Assembly (NCBI GenBank): GCA_000149265.1
Contig: CH003416.1
Span: forward strand, 1,441,500-1,505,499
Length of the DNA: 64,000 nucleotides
Direction: 5' to 3'
Source of the DNA: Ciona savignyi
Taxonomy: Eukaryota; Chordata; Ascidiacea; Phlebobranchia; Cionidae
Shown here in pieces: positions 22,207 through 31,106 of the stretch. Numbering within the stretch: position 1 is the stretch's first letter; each line of letters begins with the position of its first letter. The position numbers and the translations under genes are program-made. A model generated the notes under the pieces. It saw only the letters and a list, made by a program, of their open reading frames with translations. It was not told the DNA's origin and did not search any database.

Positions 22207-24700
22207 TCAGTAGTAAAATACCCCAAATGCAGCAGTCACACAGAACAAAGAACTCTGCAAGAAATGTAAAAAGATCAATTATTCTTTACTGTTGACTTTA
22301 AATAAAACATGTTGACTTTAAATAAAACATGTTGACTTAAAATAAAACATGTTGACTTAAAATAAAACATATTGACTTGAAATAAAACAAATTTATTGCA
22401 TGATGTAGCTTATTGAAAGATTGTTGGATTACTGACTGAAAGAATGTGTTGAGACATAGAAACCACCCGCATGCAAGTCACATGACATACTGCATAGCTT
22501 GGTGGATTAGAGCGATGACTTTCAGCCGAACGGTTGCTGGTTTAAAACTGCCTAATAGCTAGTCGGTTATGTCCTTGAGCAAGGCACTTAACAAACATTG
22601 CCTGAACCCAGTGGACTAATGGGCTATACTAAATTGAAGGGAAGTAATAGCGATGAATCATTTTTATTTCATGTAAATAAAAATAAACATTCTACTGTAT
22701 AGTTGTATACCACAGACCAAATGCATGTCAATACTCATAACATCTCTTACATTCATGAACACATCTTGAGCATAATTATCGGTATCAGAGTCCCAGAAAC
22801 AGCGACATCCCATCTTAACTCCTTCTCCCCTTTGCTCTCCAATCACACATTGGACAACAAACTTGTACCGATCAAAGCCCATCTCTGAAAAATCAAAGAT
22901 AACAGAATTGGATTTAAAAAGGTATTAGGTATATATACTGATGACGTCTTATATATGACTTTTGTAGCATTTCAGCACCATTTACTCTACATCTTGGTTC
23001 ACTGACCAAACCAAATTTTTTCCCACAAACACGGTTAAACTATATTTGCAGAAAATCAATCAATAAACCACGAAACAAGGTAATAATGAAAAATTAGTAA
23101 GCGTTAAGGAAATTAAATTACTAACCCGGAATAAAACATTTTCAATGAATCACAACCGGGTGTGCAGAGCTATAACAACATAATACATTTAAAATAGAAA
23201 GTTAAAATTAGCCTCAACCTTTTAGTTTAGCTTTTATTCCATTTGAAATGGCTTGTGTCCATGCAGACACTTCTTCTTCATTGTAATGCTTCCCTCCTAA
23301 TTGTTCTGTTACGACTTGGTGAATACATTCCTTTACCGTTGCTTTTTTGAATCTAAAATACAAAAAAAATATTTATCGAAGAGTAAAAACAACCCTATGC
23401 AAAAGTCTAAATCAGGGGTGGGCAACTTCTCTGGTCGGCGGGCCAGATGTGGAAAAAAGAAGTCCTTTGCGGGCCAGACTATTAGATGAAATAACATTCA
23501 CTAGTTTAACCACATATCTATTCACTAAATTATCTGAGTTTGGTCAAACAATGACGACTAATGTTGTACTCTACCGCAACACTCTGACCATACAGTAGAC
23601 ATACTGCTTTGTTGCCAACCTTTGTAAAAAATACTTTGGTATCCAATCTTTGTTAAATGCTCGACACTCTATTTAAAATTTACGTTTCCTAGGATATTCC
23701 ATTGTTAATAATCCTTAATAATTTATAAAATACATTTATATTTAGAATTTAAATATAACTGATAACAGGTAAAGTAAAACTAACCCTAATAGTCACGTTG
23801 TTACACAGTACCTAGTAGTGGGTGATGTTTACAACGCTCTGCTAACCCAATTGTTTGTTCACTAAGGCAATTGTTATTGCCGCATTAACAGTGCGGCAAC
23901 AGTAGAGCGATAGGCAACTTTTAGGAATGATGCGTCGGACCACATTACAGAGTGTGGTTGAATTACTTGAATACAGACAGCGGGCCGGACCTGGGCCACA
24001 TTATAGGATATGGTTAGATAGAGTATGGGGGCCGGTTAAAATCCATTCACGGGCCGGACCCGGCCCGCGGGCCTTATGTTGCCCACCACTGGCCTAAATA
24101 GTAAAAGTAGTTTATTTATTTTTCGCCCCTGGTCTAACTAGTTTATTTATTTTTTGCCCCAGTATTAAAAAATGGCAAACTAATCAAATCACGACACAGG
24201 AAAAGACCGGTACCTCTAAATACTACAGGACCGCTTGGACCACTTGGGAGCGCTTAAATCGCTTGGAGCACTTGAATCGCTTATTATACTTCGTAATTAC
24301 AAAAGCCATGATAATAATGTTAGGGTGGGGGTTAAAGTTAGTTCTGGGGTTGAGATTAGTGTTTGGGACAGGGTTAGAATTACTTTCCATAGCAATCTAA
24401 GTGATCCAAGCGATCCAAGCGATCCAAGCGCTCCAAGCGGTCCTGTAGTATTTAGAGGCACCCGGAAAAGACGGCAAAACGAACAGTCGTTAAAGCATGT
24501 CATTAAAAGAAAAAGGATATAATTTAATAAATATAGCAGACGTGGCCGCCAAGTCTAATGGTAAGAACAATAATAAGCAAATAAAATTAATTAATGACCA
24601 AACGATAAATAAAAAATGTCGCCACCAACTTGTGCTGAAAATTAGGTCTGATCATGTAAGTATTTTCTGGCTTCGTTTCTTCTGCTTCCGTAGAAGCCAT
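22207..24700 (-). CDS. DYNLT2B: Dynein-2 light chain, Tctex family (DYNLT2B/TCTEX1D2-like), four exons
   Basis: Exons on -: 24700-24630, 23352-23219, 22884-22751, 22254-22207. Phases close to give 128 residues, against about 142 for human DYNLT2B. The protein is a light chain of the dynein-2 motor that drives retrograde intraflagellar transport in cilia. Evidence is the family signature in order: an N-terminal NTYMIRPNFQ segment, KECIHQVVTEQLGG with an acidic linker, MGFDRYKFVVQCVIGEQRGEG, CRCFWDSDTDNYAQDVFMN, and the C-terminal strand SSLFCVTAAFGVFYY followed by TGA. These match the Tctex1-domain beta strands and the strand-swapped dimer edge. Each intron has gt...ag ends; the last exon is only 48 nt and easily missed. 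Intron 1 (about 1.28 kb) holds a hAT-like element and a second miniature element; intron 3 holds a SINE and a 20-bp tandem repeat. Closest alternatives are other Tctex1-domain proteins, but the GEQRGEG...FWDSDTDNY block favours DYNLT2B. Confidence 0.93.
22291..22390. repeat. 20-bp tandem repeat, five units
   Basis: Five units of TTGACTTTAAATAAAACATG with few substitutions, in the last intron of the DYNLT2B-like gene. The unit contains AATAAA (on +) in every copy; the gene is on the other strand, so this has no evident role. Confidence 0.9.
22485..22655 (+). repeat. tRNA-derived SINE, 5' part
   Basis: Head TAGCTTGGTGGATTAGAGCG with a B-box-like GCTGGTTTAAAACT, then the body TCGGTTATGTCCTTGAGCAA up to CTAAATTGAAGGGAAG. 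The tail is missing. It lies in the last intron of the DYNLT2B-like gene. Confidence 0.65.
23413..24091. mobile_element. Non-autonomous hAT-like DNA transposon
   Basis: The ends are CAGGGGTGGGCAAC on the left and, as reverse complement, CAGTGGTGGGCAAC on the right: the CAGNGGTG-type termini typical of hAT elements. They are flanked by near-identical 8-bp sequences GTCTAAAT (23405-23412) and GCCTAAAT (24092-24099), as expected for hAT target duplications. The interior is rich in GGGCCGG/GGCCCG and has no transposase. It lies in intron 1 of the DYNLT2B-like gene. A partial relative is at 37020. Confidence 0.85.
24120..24600 (+). repeat. Dispersed repeat copy 1, carrying the 256-bp insertion
   Basis: It begins TTTATTTATTTTTTGCCCCA, with ATGGCAAAC downstream, and continues after the inserted element with GACGGCAAAACGAACAGTCG, TATAATTTAATAAATATAGC and a GCCGCCAA segment. 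A second copy without the insertion is at about 24895-25095. The two flank exon 1 of the DYNLT2B-like gene. Confidence 0.75.
24208..24463. mobile_element. 256-bp miniature inverted-repeat element with 9-bp target duplication
   Basis: Terminal inverted repeats of about 32 bp (left starts CGGTACCTCTAAATAC; the right end as reverse complement starts GGGTGCCTCTAAATAC) differ at two positions. Next inward are degenerate GATCCAAGC-type 9-bp repeats. Direct repeats GGAAAAGAC at 24199-24207 and 24464-24472 flank the element. A related sequence at about 24955-24975 reads straight through the equivalent position, effectively an empty site. No coding capacity. Confidence 0.88.
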
Positions 24701-24894
24701 TTCGGCTTAAAAAAGTGCTCTAAATATTACAAAATTGACCAAAACCAAACCAATTTTATAACCAACGGCGTTTCTTTCTAAAGTGTTGCTATGTTACCTT
24801 GTCTATTTCATACCATCCAAAGAAACTTTATGTGCCTTATTTTAATGCAAAATGTTAATTTTTAGATCGTGTCCATAAGTATTTTAGTTTAGTT

Positions 24895-25095
24895 TTAGTT
24901 TATTCATTTTTTGCCCCAGTTTTTAAAAATGGCAAACGAATATAATCACAATACAAGAACGGGAAAAGACGGCAAAACGAACAGTCGTTAAAACACGTCA
25001 TTAAAAAAAAGAGATATAATTTAATAAATATAGCGGACGCGGCCGCCAAACCTAGGCGAAAGAACAATATTAAGCGATCCAAATTTAATTAGGAT
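24895..25095 (+). repeat. Dispersed repeat copy 2, uninterrupted
   Basis: Same order of blocks as the copy at 24120-24600, with GGGAAAAGACGGC intact where the other copy carries an insertion. It lies upstream of the DYNLT2B-like start codon and so may overlap its promoter. Confidence 0.75.
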
Positions 25096-25336
25096 CAAAC
25101 GATATAGAGCCCTGAAGAAGAGTGTGCGGTAAAGCGCGACCAGTACAGCGGGGGAGAGTTAATTAGCTCTAATTTATTTAATAAAAATTAGCCATTTCCT
25201 CATTTTACCAGATTTAACAGAGAAAACTTAACATATATTTACTATTTTTAACAAGTAAATTAATTATTATGGATATATTTTATATATTTACATTTTCTTT
25301 CCAAAAAGTGGTTTATAAAATTTATTTATATTTTCC

Positions 25337-25382
25337 ATAGAGATACTAATATACATAGATCTATGTATATTAGTATCTCTAT
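25337..25382. repeat. 46-bp perfect palindrome
   Basis: The left half starts ATAGAGATACTAATATACAT and the right half is its exact reverse complement, centred on AGATCT with no spacer. It lies between the DYNLT2B-like gene and the decayed transposase. It could be the fused ends of a deleted inverted-repeat element. Confidence 0.92.
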
Positions 25383-25455
25383 GATATTTTCAACCTTAAA
25401 TAACACAGAATGTTGATGTACAGATCGTATCCGTTAGGAAATTCCTCTGTATGTT

Positions 25456-25489
25456 CAATGATTATAAAAACAACTTTTTATAATCATTG
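25456..25489. repeat. 15-bp inverted repeat with 4-nt loop
   Basis: CAATGATTATAAAAA and its exact reverse complement are separated by CAAC, 74 bp beyond the 46-bp palindrome. No T-rich tail or promoter marks it as an RNA gene. Confidence 0.85.
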
Positions 25490-25617
25490 GATGCATTTTG
25501 GTACCAACTTGAATGATGTCATATCCAACATGTTCAAAAAATGTGCATGATGTGTAAATGACAGGAATTTGTCGGTACTTGCCTCAAACGATTTTAAACC
25601 TTGCACAAAAAACACTG

Positions 25618-25746
25618 TTGTAAAAAAAGTGGCGTCTTGCATGAAAAAAGTGGATTGTCGCCTTAAAAAAGCGGCATGTTGCCTAAAAAGATGGCGTAAC
25701 GCCCCGAAAATAAAGTGGTGTGTCGCCTCGAAAATAGGGGCATGTG
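25618..25746 (+). repeat. Imperfect minisatellite, about 20-25 bp units
   Basis: Units such as AAAAAGTGGCGTCTTGCATG, AAAAAAGTGGATTGTCGCC and AAAAAGCGGCATGTTGCC repeat about six times with A-rich starts and GC-rich ends. An 89-codon open frame crosses it (repeats like KKVASC, KKVDC, KKAACC), but it has no gene context and continues into the SINE, so I do not call it coding. Confidence 0.6.
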
Positions 25747-25804
25747 CATTACGACACGTTCCTTGGCGAAGTTTACATACAAGACGTGACCACTGGAGCT
25801 ATCG

Positions 25805-26097
25805 ACCGAACTGCATAAGCCATTTGTCTTCTGGTTAGAACATTGGCATGGAGTCGAAAGGTTACTGAAAACGAAACCAGCCGTTGGTTTATTATTCGGT
25901 TGTGTCCTTGAGTAAGGCACTTAGCGGACATCGCCTGAACCCAGTTGTTTAATGGTCGAAATAAAACAGTAAGAACGACTTTATCATATACAATACACTG
26001 CAATAGCTCCTGTAACCCGAAGGTGGGCACGAAGTTAACTACCCTTACGTCTTCCCTTCACGGGGATAAATTTTTATATCCTATCCAAATGACAAAA
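25805..26097 (+). repeat. tRNA-derived SINE, near full length
   Basis: The head region is diverged. The body (CGGTTGTGTCCTTGAGTAAG, GCACTTAGCGGACATCGCCT), the CACTGCAATAGCTCCTGTAA segment and the tail CACGGGGATAAATTTTTATA are all present in order. Confidence 0.7.
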
Positions 26098-26269
26098 CAA
26101 CGTATTATTTCTTATCCCAGACTGAATGGTTTTAAAGCAAGTAAAAATGAAGTAAAACGAAATGTTTTATATTGTTTATAACTTCAATGCGCATGAACAA
26201 TAAAAATTACACAATTTGTAAAAATACATTTATTTCCCGCAGTATATACATAAACATTTTTACTTTTCC

Positions 26270-27200
26270 TTTGTTCGGTGGGGGCGTCGACGCTGTCGCT
26301 GTCCTTTCTATTTACCAGCATTGTTTCCTGGCACCTCCGTTATAATTTGCCAGAACTTGTGTTTCATAAATTTATTGAAGTATTCCTTTTTCCTTCTTTT
26401 TTTTCGTGGTCCAATCATCAATAGTTTTTTGACGTTGCGTATGTACCACATAGCACATATGGTCCGATTTTAATCAATGCTTTTTTAACGTCATTGAACT
26501 GACTTTGAACGATATCGTACAAAACGTTAATTAATGTCGGAAGTTTTTGTTGTTTCCAGTCTATAGTCGCTTTTTGTACATGGTTGACAGATTCCGCATT
26601 ATTGTTCGACAAAACAAACCTGATTTTTTGCTAGTATCCCAAACACGTTTCTTTATCCTCTCTACTGTTAGACAGTGCAAAACTATTGGGCAATCTTTTT
26701 GACAAAATTCTTCTAATTTATTTTCATTTGCGCTGAAATCCACTTTATCTTTGCTGGCTACCAATGCAGTCGTTAAACGTTTTACTTCTTTGCGTTTAGA
26801 CTTCTCCACACCAAGATCCAGCAAACGATTGGTCATATTGTCTACAGACTCTACACTATGTTGCATACAAAGCACGTGTTTGCACCCAGATAATGCTGCC
26901 AGAGCGGCCATGTGCATTGCCTTTTTGTCATCGTACCAAAGAAAATAAAAAAAAAGTTCTAAAATCCGACTTGTTATGTAACAAAATGGGACCTATAAAA
27001 ATGGGATGTAATCCCGGTTTCAATACGCTTAAATTTTTAAAGGAAGTAATTGTGTGGCATGGATTTTCCAAGTTAAAGATCTTGTCGCAACCCACACAGT
27101 TTACCATTAAGGCAAAAGTGATTAACATTTGCTTTTTGATTGTCTGTAAACAAAACAACAGAAGTTGGCACAAGCGGCTTCCTAACAAACTCATGCGTTT
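26270..27200 (-). pseudogene. Decayed DDE transposase fragment (MULE-type resemblance)
   Basis: Two overlapping reading frames on - (about 27194-26561 and 26612-26418) form one broken protein. In order it shows an IFIGPILLHN segment, a YDDKKAMHMAAL block followed by CKHVLCMQHSVESVDNM, then after a frameshift near 26610 a SNNNAESVNH...WKQQKLPTLI segment. A third frame continues with a C-terminal EYFNKFMKHKFW-like end near 26370. This order recalls the C-terminal half of Mutator-like transposases found in many invertebrate genomes. That is family memory, not a search. At least two frameshifts and a missing N-terminal part make it inactive. Confidence 0.6.
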
Positions 27201-27780
27201 GCACCATGCCGATGACTTAAAGAAGTTCGTCTTTGTAACTCTTACATGTCTTTTTGTCCGCTGGTTTCAATTTTTAGGTTAAATATCTGTAGAGATTCAG
27301 GTAATTTTTATTTGCTTGCTGGGGCTCGTTGAATGTCTATATATCTCGCACTAAATCTGGCCTGAACCTCGCCAGCTATTGAGAATCCGAAATAACTCCG
27401 ACAATCTGAACTCCGTCTCGGAAGGTTTCTTTCGTTTATGAGTTGACACGGTAGGCCTAAAATACATACGGTTAAACTGGTTGATTACTTGCCCGGAGAT
27501 GCGGCTCAAAGCAGGCAACTACTTAGTTCGCATTCCAGAACGCATTTCTGATAATCAATTAATCAAAAGAATTTACACACAAAACGAAACACGTCAGCTC
27601 GCCACGTATAGTGTAATTTAGGAATCATTATAGAAAACATCGGTGCGGATATTAAAGCCGATTGACAGGTCAGAGTAAAATTTAACACGCCTGGGAAAAT
27701 GATCGACCTACCAGAGGAAACAGGCACAGTTGTGCATGTATGAAGAGCCTATTTTAACAAATTTAATAAAACTTGATATA

Positions 27781-28718
27781 GGGGAAAAGTGGGTAAAATG
27801 GGCAACGTGGGTAAAATGGGCCCCCTCCAATTTTCAATATATTTTGAAGAATAAAATTTGCTACGAGAACCAGTGTCAGTATAATAAATTATGGAATCTC
27901 CAAACCGAAGTATGAGCGTGAAATCACCAAACTCAATGTTTTCTGTAGTTATTTCGGTTTGAGAAGGTCTGAATCTAAATTTGCAATTTTTGTTTTCTGC
28001 TAATATATAATAGAAAAGATCAAATACTAAAATAACTTTGACTGTAGTTAAATAGAACTATATAGCCTAGACCTACTTTTACTGGTAGTAATAAAACTTA
28101 TTTTTTAAAGATTTTTTTATAGAGATTTTAAGTCGTATGTTGGCACCTGTCTAATATGGGCCCCCTGTGTTCATTTGGTAACTAACGGGGCTAGACTTAG
28201 CATTAACAGTACTAAAGGGCGCACTAACAGTCATATTATGTGTTTCACAATAAACTAAACGGGTTTTCTAAATGCTATTAATAACATGAATTGATAGTTA
28301 TGCTTCCACTAAAGTAGCAAGGTGTTATTGCAGTAGTATACTAGTAACTCGGTATTAAATAAAAAGTAATTGCTGTAATCCAAAGTGTTAAATTAAAAAA
28401 AAATTAATTCATAAAAAGAAAAGTAATAACATTGTTTATATGGGAAGCGAATATTTATACTGTTATCTAGCGAAATGTTAATATCGAAAACGGGCCGGGG
28501 CCCGTTTTAGACTACACCCTTGTCTAAAATGGGCCAATAACGAAATATTTTTCTTTGTTGATAAAATATATTTAACAAAAATTATTAGAAAGTTAACATG
28601 TTATGTGTGAAGACTTTGGTATTAGGTGACACCACATGAAAAACTTAAGTCCAGCGGGCTTTATATCAGTAAAAAATCCGATTTGCAACTAAAGGGCCCA
28701 TTTTATCCACTCTTCCCC
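27781..28718. mobile_element. 938-bp inverted-repeat element with TA flanks (mariner-like)
   Basis: The left end GGGGAAAAGTGGGTAAAATG matches the reverse complement of the right end (GGGGAAGAGTGGATAAAATG) with two mismatches, and each end is bordered by TA (27779-27780 and 28719-28720). The GGGTAAAATGGGC motif is repeated just inside the left end, and GGGCC-type blocks recur internally. There is no open frame for a transposase. TA flanks point to the Tc1/mariner superfamily, by inference. Confidence 0.75.
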
Positions 28719-29064
28719 TAATGCGAAAAAGATATTACACAAACCGCGAATTCACTACATATCTTTGTTCTTGTATTTGTTCTAGATTTCTTGCGCCGCC
28801 CACTAGATTTAATTTGTCTTAGATATAGCTTTTTTCCCCTGATTTATGTTGTTGCCTATTTGTTCCATTACTGTTGGTTTGGCGCGAACAAAATTGACAT
28901 CTTTGATTTGACAGTTGCCATGTTGGAAATGACCTGGATACGTCCCTAAATATCCATATAATGTAAATGGCTTATCAGTTGCTCGTTGCTTTCGAACCGA
29001 GTTACTTTCCATTTATAGCTTCTGTGGTTTTTAAGGGTCGTGTAATATGTTTCGATTATAATTA

Positions 29065-29285
29065 GTTCGCTTCAGGTGCCTTCAGGCGTCTCCAAGAACC
29101 TCCAGGCAGTTTCTGTAATATGTTAAGCATAAAGAAAAAATAATATCCTATCTGTGGGGCCCTAAACATTAAATGGGGGTTGGCCCCTGGCGGCTTCTTT
29201 GCATTTTACATACACCAGACGGCTCCCCTCGTGGCTCCAGGCGACTCCAGGCGCCCCCAGGCGGCTGCTGTACATTTTCATGTAC
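29065..29285. repeat. CCAGGCG-rich degenerate short repeats
   Basis: Two clusters of a roughly 9-10 bp motif (CTTCAGGCG, CTCCAGGCG, CCCCAGGCGG) at 29070-29110 and 29215-29270. Simple repeat; no gene context. Confidence 0.4.
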
Positions 29286-29682
29286 CAGTCCTAATGCATT
29301 GTTTTTAATTTTACCTGTAATGGTTTTAAGCCCATTTAACAATTTGTCAAAAAAGTTTAGTTGTCGTTTTTTTATCTTTAATTTATGCATTTAAAATATT
29401 TCTGTTTGTACAGTATCGATTTGTAAACTTGGTAAAACTGTTTATTAAAAGTCAAACTGGCGAAAAGAAATGAGGTAATCCTTGATCTCTTTACTGAAGA
29501 ATGTTGGAATGTTAATGGACAAAACTTAAAATTCTTTCAATATGTTTTGTTTTCATTTGACCATTTCAAGGGTTTGGCGCCCAATCGTTTTCTTTTGTGC
29601 TACACCTAGCAATCCAAACCAGTTAACCATTAATGATTAGGATTTGTTTTTTAAACCTTAACTGTCAGAAAATATAAAAAGG

Positions 29683-29782
29683 NNNNNNNNNNNNNNNNNN
29701 NNNNNNNNNNNNNNNNNNNNNNNNNNNNNNNNNNNNNNNNNNNNNNNNNNNNNNNNNNNNNNNNNNNNNNNNNNNNNNNNNN
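29683..29782. other. Assembly gap (100 N)
   Basis: One hundred N in the spacer upstream of the LMBR1-like gene. The round length suggests a gap of unknown size. Confidence 0.98.
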
Positions 29783-30149
29783 TCAAAAAAGAAAAAAAGC
29801 AACAATTTCTGGGTTTTATTTGTGCCTTCTTAAATATCAAGTATAGCTTTTATGGTGTCTACTATTTTTTTGTAACTTTAAAGTTAAACAAACAGAATTG
29901 GAAGGGTTAGTTTTGTGTGTGCTATTGTTAAATCAGTACCGTATTGGATGATTGTTATTTTTTATTTAAAGAATGCGTAACAAATTAAAAGATTCTACCA
30001 AGATTTGGTAATGGTATGATTTATACTGGTATACTAAATATCTAAAAAGTAGATTTAGGTTATTTTTTATTTTGGTCTTATAAATTAAGATCTTTTTTTG
30101 GTCTTATAAATTAGATGTGTTTTTTAACATGGTTATATACATTACCAAA

Positions 30150-30240
30150 AAAGTAACATGATACAATACAATAGTTGTGGGTCGGTCCATAGTAGCGCCT
30201 GGACCAGGAATGTATGCCACAGAAGGCCCATTACTTCAGT
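30150..30240 (+). repeat. Short dispersed repeat (GGGTCC...CCAGGAAT family), copy 2
   Basis: GTGGGTCGGTCCATAGTAGC, then GGACCAGGAATGTATGCCAC and AGAAGGCCCATTAC, matching the block at 17816-17892. It lies in the spacer upstream of the LMBR1-like gene. Confidence 0.6.
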
Positions 30241-30694
30241 AAAATTATGGTGCGTAACAATAGGACTTGACATTAATTTCTGCAATATGATTGTATTAAT
30301 GCATGGATTATTAGATTTGAATAGTTGTTCGAATAAAAATTAGACAGCAGGTTTTCTGTAATATAGCATAGTGGCATGATCATAAGGCTAAATTGTACAT
30401 TGGCAAAGGCTTTGATACATGTGCAGATTAATGATTTAATATTCCGCGCTAACAATTAGCTTGCTGCTTATGAGTACATATATTGGTGAAATACCCCAAA
30501 CTCAGTCGCGACATGCAAGGACTTTTTAAGTGAAAAGTTCAAATAACTGTTGACTTAATATTTGTCCATCGATAAAATAGCCTGCATTTCTTTTTGCAGC
30601 GAATAAGATTCCTTGGCGATCACCAACCATTTACTGGTGGAACAGAGTACTAAAAACGATTGCATGTATATATTTCAAGTTTCTGAGAAATCTT

Positions 30695-30890
30695 TATTTC
30701 TGTTAATGGGAAAACGCAGGGAATGTTTTATTATGAGAAATCGTCACATAACCTCATACCGACCATCGGTTTAACAGATTGCAGTGTCTTAAATAAGTGA
30801 GAAATTTTTGTTGATTTAGTAAAACCGAGTAATCCACTGGTTTAGAGCAGATTGATTTGCCCAAAAACACAACCTTCTGACATAATGCAA
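30695..30890 (-). repeat. Degenerate tRNA-derived SINE copy
   Basis: On - it keeps GTTGTGTTTTTGGGCAAATC, CCAGTGGATTAC and GCAATCTGTTAAACCGATGG segments of the SINE body and tail, with many changes. It is an old copy. Confidence 0.45.
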
Positions 30891-31106
30891 TGGATTATTT
30901 TAATCTAATAACTTATACCTTACAGCCAATTTTTCAACAGGTTTACTAATAATACTTCCTATGTTTCAGTTAAAATTAAGACATGTCCTTTCAATGTGCG
31001 AATCACTTATATGGCTACTTAGTTCTATGCCATTGTTATCTTTAAATTTTAAATTTTCGGACAATTAAATATGAAGTTATCAATAAAGAAACAATTATAA
31101 ATCAAC

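Noticed and set aside
26893-27282. 129-codon plus-strand frame
   Set aside because: Opposite strand of the decayed transposase, whose minus-strand blocks match a known protein order.
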